Shown one piece after another: positions 52,501-64,000 of a DNA stretch of 64,000 nucleotides. The translations under genes and the position numbers were made by a program. This stretch comes from Diacronema lutheri. Taxonomy: Eukaryota > Haptophyta > Pavlovophyceae > Pavlovales > Pavlovaceae. The stretch spans positions 56,206 through 120,205 of the forward strand of contig JAGTXO010000074.1 of the NCBI GenBank assembly GCA_019448385.1. The letters are read 5' to 3'. Positions within the stretch are counted from its first letter, which is position 1, and every line of letters begins with the position of its first letter. The notes beneath the pieces are model-generated. The model saw only the letters and a list, made by a program, of their open reading frames with translations, was not told the origin of the DNA and ran no database searches.

Positions 52501-55500
52501 GCGCCGCCGCTGCCGCTGCCCGATACGCCCGCGCGCCGCTTCTGCTCGTCGCGCGTCTTGCGGAACTGGGCGACGAGGTCGCTGCTCACGTTGGCCTCAG
52601 GCTCCCACGTGTCGGCGCTCTCGTCGTAGCCCCGCCACCTGATCCGGAACTGGAACGTCACCTTCTTGCCCGCCTTGCGGCGCTCGTCGACGACCGCCTC
52701 GACCTCGTACGTGCGCGCCTCCTCGTCGACGCTCGCGCCCGCCGCGCTCGCGCCCGTGTCCGGCCACCCAGCGACCGTGCCGCCCAGCCTCTCGGCGGCC
52801 GCGCGCAGCTGCCGCTCGCGCTGGGCGGCCGCGGCGCCTCGCGCGACCAGCGCGGGCAGCATGCCCGCGCCGCCCGCGAGGCCGTGCGCGCCGACGCTGG
52901 CGGTCATCAGCGCGTCGAGGCACGCGAACGTTGCGAGCGCACGCGCGCCATCGTCGCCGCCGCGCGGCTGCGAGCGCACGACGGGCGATGGCCGCGGCTC
53001 CCCCTCGGCCGCGAGCAGCGGCCAGATCGCACTGGCCAGCGCGACGGCATGCGCGCCGACCGCGACGGCCACGTCCGCGTCGAGCGGCGCAAAGTCGTAG
53101 CGCACGAGCGCGGCCGGGCGCGAGTCGTCCGTCGGCCGGTCGGCGACGAGCAGCCCGACCGGGCGCGGCGGCTCGCCGGACGGCGCGGCGACGGGCACGC
53201 AGAGGAGCACGACGAGCAGGCGCGGCGTGCCGCCGAGCAGCGCGCGCGCGGCATCCGCCCCGTCGGCTCCGCCGCGCGCGGCCGCGGCGAGCAGCTCGGC
53301 CGCGCGCGTCGGGCCCAGCGCCGTGCGCGCGTCCTTGCGCGCGCGTGCGCGGGCCGTGTACGCGGCGCAGGCGTCGTCGAGCACCGCCGCGCTGGGCGCG
53401 GTGCCAGTCGTCGCCCACGCGCGCAGCGCGTCGCGCACCCGCGTGACGATCGCCTGGTCGACCGCCGCCTCGCCGGCAGCGTGCGCCGGCGCGCACGCCG
53501 GCGGTGCGGCGGCAGGCGCGAGCGCGGGCGCGCCGTCGGCGCCGTCAACGCCGACGGCGCCGTCGGCGCGCCGCCACGCGAGCTTCGCCTCGATCTGCTG
53601 CCGGACGGCGTGGCAGTGCCGGTCGATGCCGCGCGCGTCGTCGAGCGCGGCCAGCGCGTCCTCAGCGGCGGGACGGCCGCTCGCGTCCGCGACGGCCTGC
53701 AGGCAGAGCAGCGCGGCCGCACGCGCGTTGCACGCGCTCTGCGGCTCGGGCGCGAGCGCGAGCTCGAGCTCGAGCGGCGACGCGCCTCGCGCCGCGGCGA
53801 TCGCGTCCATCAGCACGTCCAACCGCTGCACCAGCGCCCTGTGCGCGTCGCGCGGCGCGCCCGTCGACGGCGCGCGCGAGCGCGTCGCCACGAGCCCGAG
53901 CGCGCGCGCCGGCGCGCCCGCCGGCGTGTGCAGCACGAGCAGCGCCGCGCCCGCCAAGCTCGCGTTGCGCGTGACGAGCGCGAAGATGCGCGTCGCCTCG
54001 TGCGCGCCCACCGACGCCCAGATCGCAGCGCGATCGGCGTCCGTCTGCGCGTCGCACAGGTCGCGCACGTCGTCCGGCGCGAGCAGCGCGCCGCCGCCGG
54101 CGGAGCGCGCGACGATCGCCCGCGCCTCCGCCACGAAGACGGCCTGCGGCAGGTCGGCGTGGCGCGCGTCGACGATGGCGCGCGTCGCGTGCACGCCGAG
54201 CTCCACGCCGCGGTAGAAGGCGCGCGCGTTGGCCGCGCGCGCGTGCGCCGGCCGTCCGTCCGCGTTGCGCCTCGCGCGCGCCTGCTTGCTCGTGCGCGCG
54301 AGGCCGTCGCGTGGCAGTGGCGGCAGCGTGGCGAGGAAGCGCGCGGCGGGCGGCGGCGCGCGCACGCCGCGCTGCCGCCGTGCGATGGCCGCGAGCCGCC
54401 GGCCCGCCGCGCTGCCGCCCGCGCCGACGTGCTGCCGGCGGCCGAGCGCCGCCGGTGGCGGCGGCGGCGGCGGCGCGGCGGCGGGCGGCGGCGCGACGGC
54501 GGGCGGCGGCGCGGCGGCGGGCGGCGGCGCGGCGGTGGGCGGCGGCGCGGCGGCGGGCGGCGGCGCGGCGGCGGGCGGCAGCGGCGGCGGCGCGGCGGCG
54601 ACGGCAGCACCAGTCGGCTTGTCCGCCCACGCACCCGAGACTCTGTCCCAGACCTTGCCCCATGGCGCGCGCCCACGCGGCCGCGCGAACTGCCCCGGCT
54701 CGAGCGCCTGGCCGCGCTTGGCGGCGGCGGCGGCGGCAGGGGGCGGGCGGCCGGCGCGCCAGTCGAAGACAGGTGCAACCGTGGCGGCAGGCGCCGAGTG
54801 CCGCGCGTCGGTCACAGAGCGCGTGGTGCGCGCGGCGACCGTGGCACGCCTGGCGGGCGGGCGGTGAGCAGCGCCCGCCGGCGCGCCGGCGGGCGCGGCC
54901 GCCTCGAGCCCGGCGGAGGCGCCGCGCTTGCGCTTGCGCGTGCCGCCGCGCGTGCGCCTGCGCGCGCGCCCGCCGCGCGCCCGTTCGGCCTGCGCGTCGC
55001 CAGCCGCGTCGCCGGCCGCGTCGCCGCGCCGCACGTAGACGACCGCGAACGCCTCCTCGCCGGTCCCGTCGACGCCGCCGCGCGCGCGGCGCAGGACCGA
55101 CCGCCACTGCAGCCGCCGCGCGCGGCCGGGCTCGCACGCAAACCAGCGCCCACCGCGCCTGACGACGGCCACAAAGTCGTCGTCGCGCCGCCCGCGCCGG
55201 CGCGTGCGCAGCAGCACGCACTGCACGTCGAGCCAGCCCTCGTGCCAGTCGGCCGTGCTGGGGGCGACGCGAATCGACTGCGGGAGCTCGACGCCAAAGC
55301 CGGCGAGGCGCACGATGTGCGCGACGATGACGCTCGAAATGGCGGGGGCGCTCGACGGGTCGCCCGCTGCAGCGAGCACCGCCCCGCCCCAGTGCTCACG
55401 CGTGACGCAATCCGCGTCCTCGACGTGCACGTGCGCCACGCTCGCGCCGAGCTGGTGCAGCAACGCGCAGATGTCGGCGTCGACCGTCCTCTCCTCCTCG

Positions 55501-58500
55501 GCCGCCTCGGCCGTGCCGCGGGCGGCGGCGTCGCCTGCCGGCTGCCCGAGGTACGCGATCGCCCGCTCGACGGCCGCGCGCTCCGCACGCGCTGCGCTGT
55601 CGATCGCCGCATTGCCGACGGGCGCGCGCAGCGCCGCGATCGCGTCTTGCAACGCCGTCGCGTCGCCCGTCGCCGCCGCCGCCGTCACCGCCGCCGCGCT
55701 CGCGGTGCCGTGCGCGACGGCGTGCAGCGCGGCGGCGCGCGCGGCGGGGATGCGCCCGTCCAGCGCGAGCACGAGCGGCGGCCCGGCCGGCGTCTGCTGC
55801 CGCCGGTGCCGCCGGCTCGCAGCCGGGTGGTCGGCGCGCGCGCGCTCGAGCCGCGCGCGCCGCTCGACGACGCGCGCCCAGAAGGCCTGCACCCTCGGCT
55901 GCGCGAATGCAAGCCAGCCGGCGCCGCGCGTCACGACGTGCACGACGATCCGGTCCTCGTGCCTGAGGTACTGCACGTAGAGCGCTTTGCTCACGCCGAG
56001 GACGTGCATGCCGAGCTGCAGCTGATCGCGGTGCGGCTGCGGCGGCCCGTCCTCGTGCGCCGTGGCGCCCGCCTTGGTGAGCGTCTTCACCTCGACGAGG
56101 ACCTGCTCGTTGTTTTCGGGGAGGATGGCGAGCCCGTCCGGCGAGAAGGCGAACGGCGCGCTCTTGTCGTGCGGGTCCGCACGCACCATCGGCAGGTTGC
56201 ACACGACGGTGATGCCGTACGCGGCCGCCAGCTTGCGCAGCGCGACGGCCTCGCCGAGGATGCCCGCGGTCGTCGCCTTGGTCCGCACCTCGCGCCGCCG
56301 CCGGTGCACGTACTCGTCGGTGAGCGTCTCGTGCGCGACGCCGGCGTTGTCGTTCACGACGTCGCCAACCTTGCTGCCCGTGACCTCCTCCCATCGCTCG
56401 TCGTGCCAGCGCGGGCTGCGCTGCGCGGGCGCGCCCGCGCCGACGGCGTCGAGCACGCGGCGCAGCGCTGTGCCGTCGGGCGCAGCAGGCACGCGCGCGC
56501 GGTCCTGGGCCTCGCGAGCGTCGAGGACGCGGCCCGTAGTGGAATCTTGGGGTAGGTCGAGCTTGCTCGCCTCGCCGTAGCGGCTCTCCAGCTGGCGCGG
56601 TGCGTCGGCAGGGCCGCCGTCCGTGCGCGCACCCGACGCGCCCGCCAGTGCACGCGGCGCAGCGTCCGAGGCGCCCGCCGCGCCCGCGCCGCCGCCAATC
56701 GCGCCAGCGCACGCGCGCGCCGCGACCTGCGGACGGCCAGCCGCAGGGACCTCGTCCGCTCGGCCGGCCGCTGCGTCGGCCGTCCGCTTGGCCACCTCGC
56801 GCACGTCTCCGAGCGCGAGCGTGGCTGGCGCCGTCCAGCTCCCGTTGCGTTTGTCCCAACATTTGAGCAGCCCGCCAAGGAAGGGCGTGCCCGTCGGGCG
56901 GTCCTCGGGCACCTCCGCCAGGATCGCGTCGACGCGCAGCGCGGCCGCCACATCGCAGAACGCGCGCGCGGCGCGCGCCATCCGCTCGGCGCGCGCGCCG
57001 CCGTCGTCCGCCGCGCGGCGGATGGCGTGGCTCACGTGCGCGACGCGGAGCGAGACGACGGCGTGCGCCGGCGCGTCGGCGCCCGTGCCGAGCGTGTGCC
57101 GCCGGATGGCCAGCTGCCCATCGCCCATGCGCGGCGGCAGCGACGCGCACGCCGCGACGGTCGTCGTGCCGGCCGCGCTGTCGCACAGCCAGCTCGCCTC
57201 GCCGCCGCCCGCAAACTCAAAGGTCGCGAAGCCCTCGCGGCCGAAAAGCGCGACGAAGTGGTCGAGCACCGCCTTGTTGATCGCGCGCGCCGCCGGCCGC
57301 GTCGATGCGCCGCGGGCAGCGCCACCCGCCGCGCCGCGCGCATCGCTGCACGTCGCAGGGCAGGTGCAGCCGGAGGCGCGCACGCCGTCCGACCGCGTCC
57401 GCGGCAGCTCGAGCTCGCGCACCTTGGGGCAGAACCAGAGCGGGTTGGACGCCTCGAGGCACAGCACGACGAGCCGCCCGTCCGTGCCGGCCAGCGCGCG
57501 CGCGTCGCGCAGCAGCTCGACGGCGAGCTCGGACGTCGCCGCGTGCACCGCCGGCTCGCCCGTCGCGCGGTCGGGCGGGAAGAGGCCGCCGCCGACGAGC
57601 GGGCTGGGGCAGCGGCCGAGCATCACGAGCAGCGGCGGCGGCGGCGTCTGCGGCGCCTGCTGCCCGACCGCAGCCGCCGTCAGCCCGGCCAGGTCGGAGC
57701 TCGTGCGGAGGGCCTTGAGCGCGACGCGCGAGCCGGTGCCCGCCTGCTCGGAAAACGTGGCGAGCATGGCGCACGTGCTCGCCCTCGCGCCGCACTGCCA
57801 GCTGACGCGCGCGAGGAGGCCTTCCAGCGTGTCGTTTTCGCGCGGCCGCGTGACCGCGTCGAGCGCCGCCGGGCCGAGCTGGAGGCTGCCGGGCGTGACG
57901 CACAGCACCGCCTCGTGGTAGGCGCGCAGCAGCTCCCTCGGCAGCTGCTCGGCGGGCGTCGCCGCCTGCCCGCCCACCCACCGTGCACCGTGGCCGCCGT
58001 CGCCCGCGCCCGCGAGCCGGACCGCCGGCCCGCCCGTGATCGCCGAGGTCGGTGGCGTGCCGAGCGCGTCGACGAGCGCGCGCACGGGCGCGACACGCCT
58101 GCGCGCAGCGTCCGCGCCGACGGCGAGCGCGGCGATCTGAGCGCCGTCCCATGCGCGCTCCCTCGCGTCGTCCCGCGCGGCCGCCGGCGCGGCGCCCGGC
58201 CGCGCGCCGGGCGGCACCGCGCACGCCGCCGCGACGACCTCCGCGCGCGCGCCGGCGGCGTCGGGCGCGTGCAGCTGCGCGAGCGCGCCAAAGAGCGCGG
58301 CGGCCGAGCGGTAGCGGCCGTGCGCCGCGACGAGCGCGTAGAGCACGCGCAGCGCGGCCACGCCCGCCTGGTCGGGCGCGTCGCCAGCGATTTGCTCGAC
58401 CTCCCACGTGCGCGTGGGCGGCGGGCTGCCGTCGGCCGGGTCCGGACGCAGCGCCCACGCGCGCTCGACGATCGCGTTGAACACGCCGTGCGCGGCGCCC

Positions 58501-60122
58501 TCGTCAAACTCGGCGGCGCCCGCCGCGTGCGCACACCACCCGTGCACGCGCGACGTGGGCGCGTCCACGGCGCGCTGCACGACGAGCACCGCCGGCCGGT
58601 CGACGCAGCCGAGGCTCACCGCCGCGTGCTTGCCCTCGAGCAGCGCCGCCGCCGCAGCCTCGACCAAGGCGTCATCAGGCGCGTCGCCGACGACGACGGC
58701 ACAGCCGTCGCCGTACTCGGCCTGCATCGCGGCGACGCACGACGCGACAAAGTCGCCGCCCGCGGCCGCCGCGTGTCGCGCCGCCAGCATCCGGCGCGCG
58801 ATGGCAAGCCAGACGTACTCGGCCGGCGCGCGCGCGGCGCGCGCGCGAGGCGCGCCGGCCGCGCCGCGTGCGCCCGCGCGTGCGCCTCCAGCGGCCGCAA
58901 CGGCCGAGGCGGCTGGAGCGGCGGTGAGCGTGCGCCGCGCGCGCTTCGCCGGCCGCGTGATGGGCGATGCACCCGCCATCGCACCGCCCGCAGCAGCCGG
59001 TGCGGCCGCCACAGCGCCCGCCGCAACGCCACTCGTCACGACGCCCGTGGCGGGCGGCGCGGCGGCGGACGTGGCCGCCTCGACGGGCGTCGCGCAACTA
59101 CCGCCAGCGGTCGCGGACGCGCCCGGCGACGCGTCGGCGAGGAGGTGGCGCAGCACGCCGCGCGCGAGCGCGACTCGCACGGCGAGCGTCAGCGCGCGCA
59201 GGCGGTCGGAAGGCGAGGCGTCGCGCTCGGCGTCGGCGGACGTGGCGGCAGCAGGCGGGGCGGCGGGCGGCACGGCGGCGGGCTGGGCGGCCGTCGGCGC
59301 AACCTCGTCGGCCTTGGCCAGCCAGACGAGCCCGGCGACTGCGAGCACGACGCTGTACGCGCCGACATCGTCACCCGCAACGCGCGCCAGCCGGGCGTGG
59401 GCGTCGGCCTCGGACACGGCGACGTGGAAGAGCACGTCGTCGCGGGCAGCTTGCTCGGCAAACTGACGCAGCTGCTTGGCCATCGTCACGCCGGCGACGC
59501 ACGCCTCGCCCGCCTCTGCCTCGACCTGCTCGTCCTGGCCGATGGCGGACGCGCCGGCCTCGGCGCCAGCGTCGAGTGTCCGGCGGCGCTCGAGGGCGAA
59601 GCCACGCACACAGACGCGCTGGAGGCCGCCGAGCGCGCCCGCCTTCTCGTGCAGCGCGCACGACAGCTCGACCACCGAGTCCACGCGCCTCGCGGCGGCG
59701 CCCCCCCGCTCGCCGCGCGTGGCCGCGCGCACGACGAACACCGTGAATTGCGCGCGCTTCGCCGCGCGCGCCGACGCGCACGCGTGCTTCAGGAGCCGGC
59801 AAAGCGCGGGCCTTTGCGCCGCTGCGCCCCGCGTGCACAGCAGCAGTTGGCCGCGCTCGTCGCCCAGCTCCTGCTCGACGGCGGCCTCGAGCGCGTCGTC
59901 CGTCAAATCGCCGTGCTCCGTCGAGGCGAGCGCGCGCGCAGCCGCGAGCGCCAGCTCGCCTGCGCCCGCGCGCCGCCGGCGGCGCGCACCGGCGGGCGCG
60001 TGCGGCGCCGACGCGTGTGACGACGCCGCCGCGTCCGCGCGCGCACACGCGGCGCGCAACGCCTCACGCGCCGAGGCGGCCGCGCGCGCCCTGGGCGCGA
60101 GCTTCAAGAACGTGCGCGCGGC

Positions 60123-60195
<73 letters not shown>

Positions 60196-63100
60196 TCGCC
60201 CGCGTCGCCGGCCGGCGGCGGCGGTGGCGGCGGTGGCGGCGCGGCCACGGCGGCGGCAGCAGCGGCGGCGGCGGCGGTGGCGGCGGCGGCGGCGCCCAGC
60301 GCGGGCGGCGGCGGCGTGGCGGCGGCGGTGGCGGCGGCGGTGACGCCAGCGGCGGCCTTGGCGCCGCGCGTCTGCGGCGGCGTTTCGGCGCCATCGGGGC
60401 TGCCCCCGCCGCGCACCGCGCTCGTGACCGCGCAGACGCCGCCCGGCGCACGATCGCTGGCCGCGCCGGTCAGCGCGACGCGGAGGCGCTCGCCGACAGC
60501 GTACATGTCCGCCACGCTGAACGTGCGCGGCGCGGACGAGCAGCCCGCCGCGGCGAGCGCGTCGTTGAGCGCGCCCACTATCGCGAGGCCGCACGTCGCG
60601 CCACGCTGCGCCGCCTCGTTGAGCAGCAGCGCGCGGCGCACGCGCGAAATGTCGAGACCCGCCGCGTGCAGCGTGGCAGTTATCGCCTTGGCGAGCATGA
60701 GCGCCTGCCTGCAGGGCGACGCGAGCGTGTCGACGAGCACCGCGTCGTAGCGATGCTCGCCCGCGCGCGCGACGCGCACAAGGCGCAACGCGGTGAAATG
60801 GCCGGAGGCGAGCTGCGCGCCGTCGTCACCGCCCGCGCCGCCGCGCTCGTCCGACGGGCTCCACACGCCGATGACAGCCTGCGTTGTCGCCTCGCTGCGC
60901 AGGCGGTGCAGCAGCGCGGCGCGCTCGGCGTCGTCCTGAAACACCGCGGGTTGCGCGGCGAGCGGCACGTGGCAGACATGCCCGCCGCCGGCCTGCCCGT
61001 GCACGCGCAGCACGACCTCGCAGCACGCGTCGACGGTTGAGGCGAGCATGTCGCCGCTGGCGATGCGCTCCACCTCTGCCTGCGGGAGGCCGGCGCTCGC
61101 GGCGGCGGCGGCCAGCCGGCGCGCAGCCGCGTCGCCCGCCCACGCAAGCAGCGCCGAGTTGGCGGGTTGGAGGGGAAGCTCAAGGGCGGCTGGTTCGGTG
61201 GCGGTAGCCTCGTTGGCAACGGGCACGTTGGCGGTGCGCGCGTTGGCGGCGGGCGCGGCGGCGATGGCTGGTGGGGCGGAAGACGCGCCCGCGGCGGCGG
61301 GCGCGGACGCGGCAGCGGCAGCGGCTAGTGGGGCGGGGAAAACGCCGTCGGTGGCAGGCGCGGAGGCGAATGCAGGAGCAACTAGTGGGGCGGGAAAATC
61401 GGCGGCAGGCGCGAAGGCGGATGCAGCAGCGGCTAGTGCGGCGGGGAAAACACCGTCGGCGGCAGGCGCGAAGGCGGATGCAGGAGCGCCCAGCGGGGCG
61501 CAGAAAACACCGTCGGCGGCAGGCGCGAAGGCGACAGCAGCAGCGGCCAGTGGAGCGGAGGCGCAGGGCCACGCGCGCGCCAGCCGTGCAAGCCCAAGCC
61601 GCGCGCGAGCGACGCACGCGCCGATGGCCGAGGCGGCGGCGCAGGCCACGACGTGGCCTGGCACCGGTGTGGCCAGCCGCTCGCGGGTGTGCACGTCGAG
61701 CCGCGCCCCACGCCAAGAGCGGCGGCGCGCTGAACGGAGGCGCGCGACCCCGATCGATCCGCCCGCGCACGCGCGCGCCGGCTCAGTGTGGCCAACGCGC
61801 GCCGCTATGCAAGGCGCGCGCGCGATAACGGCGGCTGTCGGCCGTGGCGTGCGCGTGGCGGCGCCGCGGCGACGGGCGCGGCACACGAGCCGCTCGGGCG
61901 CGCCGCCGCCGCGCGGCACGATGTCGAGCAGCACGGTCACGCCGCGCGCGCGCGCGACCGCCGTGCACGCGAGCCGCACGGGCAGCGGCGGCCCGTCCGG
62001 GCGCGCGAGCGCCGCCACCTCGGCGTCGGTGAGGCTGTGCAGCTCGCGGCGCGCGCGCGCGAACGCGGCGATGTCCGCGCGCAGCTCCGCGTCCGTGCCG
62101 AGCGCGGCACGCGCGTGCACGGGGAGCGACGCGCGCAGCGCGTGGAGCACGCCGCCGCGCGCGCCGCGCGGCGCCGGCGCGCGCTCGCGCTCAGCGCGCG
62201 CGGCGCGCGTGAGCTCGCGCACCGCGCGCGCGAGATTGCGCCGCGCGGCCGCGACGGGAGGGCTAGGTGCGCGCGCGCGCCGGTTGTAGCGCGGCCGCGC
62301 CGAGTCGAGGGGCGGCGGACGCGGTGCGTACGCCGCGGCGCGGCCCGCGCGCCAAAAGGCCGGCGGCGGGCGCAGCTCCGTCGCGTCGACCGCGGCCGCG
62401 AGCGCGCCGAGCGCGGCGTCGCTGTCGCCCGCCGCGTCGGCCGCGTCGACGAGCACGAAGAGCGCGCCGAGCGCGCGCGACGCGGCCGCCTGCGCGGCGG
62501 TGGGGCGGGCGCAGGCAGCGACGCATGCGGCCGCCATGCCGCGCGCCGCGGCGAACGCCGGTGACGTGACGGCCGCGCCGATGGCAACGGCGGCGGCGGC
62601 GACGGTGGAGGCGGCAGCGCCGGCGATGGAGGTGGCAGCGGCGGCGGCGCTTGCCATCGCGCGGCGCGCGAGACGCGAGGCGCCACCGACCGCCGCCGCC
62701 GCAGCGCGCGCTGCGCGCGCGCCGGTGGCGCGCATCGTCGCCGCGCCAGGCGCCGCCGCGCCGACGCCGCCGGCGCCCGCGCCGTCGCCGCTCTCGGCCG
62801 TGCAGGGCTCCGATGGCGAACCCGGCGTGCGCTGGCGCGTGATGCGCGCGCCGAGGCGCGCGCTCCGCGCCGCGCGGCCGGCGACGTCGAGGAAGCGCCG
62901 TGCGCGCGCCGCGCGCAGGCCACGCGCGCGCGGCGGCGCACCGACAGGCGCCGAGCGCCGCGGCGCGCACGCCGGCGCGTCGCTGTCGGGTTGCGCAGCG
63001 CGCGCGCGGGAACTCGGCGCGGCGTGTGCGGGCGGCGGGCGCGCGCCCGCGCGGCGCAGAGGCGCGAGGCGCCGGCCGCAGACGAGGCGTGTGCGCAACC

Positions 63101-64000
63101 AGGACGGCGAGGGCCGCAGGGCGCCGTCGACGTCGCGCATCGGCGGGCCGCGAGCCCGCCGCGCAGCCGTGCGGCGCGCGCGAGGCGCTCGGCGGCGCGC
63201 GCGCCGCACGGCGCGCGCGGCGGCGCGCACGCCAGCGACGGCTGCGGCCACGCCGCGCGCCAACACGGCCGCGGCGTGCGCCATCGCACCGAGCACGGCG
63301 CGTGGCGCGCCGAGCAAGCGCAGCAAGCGCGACGCCGTCGCGCGCGCCGGCGCACCGTGTGCAGGGGCCTCGCCAGCGCCAGCACCGACGCCGCCATCGC
63401 CGCAGCCGCAGGTGGCGTCGCCGCCGCCGCAGGCGTCGCGACGGACGCCGCCGCCGCCGAAACAACCGCCGCACACGTCGCCGCCGACGTTGCCACCCCA
63501 GCCGCCGTTGCGTGCGCAGGTGGCTGCGGCGCGTGCGTGCGGGAGGCGTGCCGTGCGGCGCGCATCACACGGGCTGCGCGACGCGAGCGACGCCGCCGGG
63601 GTCCCCGCTGCGCCAGGCGCGCCGTGCGCGCCAGCCTCGCCGGCCTCGCCGGCGCGCGGTCGCGCGCTCGCCTCGACGTGGCCGCCTCCGCCGCCATCGC
63701 CGCCGTCGAACCGGGCGGCGGAGGGCTGCCGCTCGAACCGCTCGTCGGCGTCGGCCGCCACCGCCGCCTCGCGCTCCGCCGCCGCGGCGGCCGCACGGCG
63801 CGCGTGGCGGAGCGCGCGGCCGCCGTCCGCTGCGCGGCGTGGCGGCGCGGGCGCGGGCTTCGGCGCGCGCGGCCCCTCGGCGCGCTCGCGGAGCACGGCG
63901 AGCGGCGTGCCCGTGGCGACGCTCGTGCAGACGCGCCGCAAGGCGGCGCTTACGCACGCGTGGACGACGCGCGCCGTCCGCTTGTCGGCGGCGCGCGCGG
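49549..64000 (-). CDS. Giant Fanzor-fusion polyprotein, right copy (N-terminus outside window)
   Basis: Exons: beyond 64000 to 51402, and 51273-49549. The visible part is about 4,770 residues with no internal break: where the left copy has the extra CG, this one reads through. Domains in order along the minus strand: repeat array (61560-61259, about five 19-residue units), protease-like domain (His codon 60800, Cys codon 60593), YqaJ-like nuclease (56419-55846), chromodomain (52720-52541), and Fanzor nuclease (52246-49549), with the RuvC triad Asp 50751, Glu 50205, Asp 50025 intact. The intron 51401-51274 is the same as in the left copy. This copy looks more likely to be functional. Expression and the true N-terminus cannot be judged here. 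Confidence 0.88.
51274..51401 (-). other. Predicted 128-nt intron in the right Fanzor region
   Basis: Same donor (GTGCGCGCGA) and acceptor (GCGCGCAG) as in the left copy. Without removal the giant frame ends at 51231. Confidence 0.8.
61259..61560 (-). repeat. Short version of the 57-bp in-frame repeat array
   Basis: About five units (for example FAPAADGVFPAAL, SAPATDGVFPAPL), against about 23 in the left copy. None is of the ALQAASD type that dominates the expanded array. Confidence 0.88.

Larger units (their letters stand above)
49141..64000 (-). mobile_element. Large Fanzor-bearing element, right copy (inverted, cut by window edge)
   Basis: Reverse-complement match of left positions 7787-23665. 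Near the 3-prime end coordinates map as 72806 minus the left position, with offsets only at the GCC run, the 57-bp array and a few indels. Differences are scattered single bases, few of which change residues, so the duplication is recent or the arms are being homogenised. The shared end is at 49141, 183 nt past the stop of the cysteine-rich gene. Confidence 0.9.

Noticed and set aside
1-64000. tRNA or rRNA genes
   Set aside because: I looked for T-loop (GGTTCRANNCC) and rRNA-like conserved stretches by eye on both strands and saw none. A covariance search would be needed to be certain.

Overview
The window is nuclear DNA of a very GC-rich unicellular eukaryote. It has short GT-AG introns, almost all opening with GTGCG and closing with GCAG. 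It also has eukaryotic gene families (V-ATPase proteolipid, tubulin cofactor B, Sec14, Sfi1-like centrin-binding proteins), TATA-like boxes, and long poly-G/poly-C and minisatellite tracts in introns and spacers. A haptophyte or similar alga is my best guess from GC content and intron style. That is inference; no marker gene settles it.

Layout. Positions 1-180 are AT-richer, with telomere-like CCCTACA repeats. A possible last exon of a membrane protein (288-579, minus) abuts a decayed gene (763-3140, plus) that joins an ssDNA-binding-like domain to a Pif1/Helitron-type helicase. Next come a gene-poor stretch (3.2-4.9 kb) and a diverged fragment (4915-5480) matching the start of the following giant gene. 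From about 5.6 to 23.7 kb lies a large mobile element. Its single gene encodes a predicted protein of about 5,800 residues. In order it carries an Ala-rich N-terminus with one hydrophobic segment, an expandable repeat array, a candidate Ulp1/C48-like protease, a YqaJ-type PD-(D/E)XK nuclease, a chromodomain, and a C-terminal Fanzor (eukaryotic TnpB-like) RuvC nuclease interrupted by one 128-nt intron. A second, nearly identical copy lies in inverted orientation at 49141-64000 and runs off the right edge. The two copies form an inverted repeat with arms of about 15-16 kb around a 25.5-kb spacer.

The spacer holds ordinary host genes: a filamin-plus-Sfi1-like protein (plus), a Sec14/CRAL-TRIO protein (plus, 5 exons), aldose 1-epimerase (plus, 2 exons), a secreted DUF547 protein (minus), a 1,864-residue Sfi1-like protein (minus), V-ATPase subunit c (minus, 2 exons), tubulin-folding cofactor B (minus, 5 exons), a secreted ATP-grasp protein (minus), a short-chain dehydrogenase (minus, 3 exons), and a secreted three-repeat cysteine-rich protein (plus, 2 exons).

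The most unusual content is the fusion of an apparently RNA-guided nuclease to an exonuclease-type domain, a chromatin reader and a possible self-processing protease in one polypeptide, present twice. Differences between the copies (a CG-dinucleotide slip that breaks the left reading frame, and 23 versus 5 repeat units) show how it is diverging. Among host genes, the V-ATPase proteolipid has serine where the proton-carrying glutamate should be.
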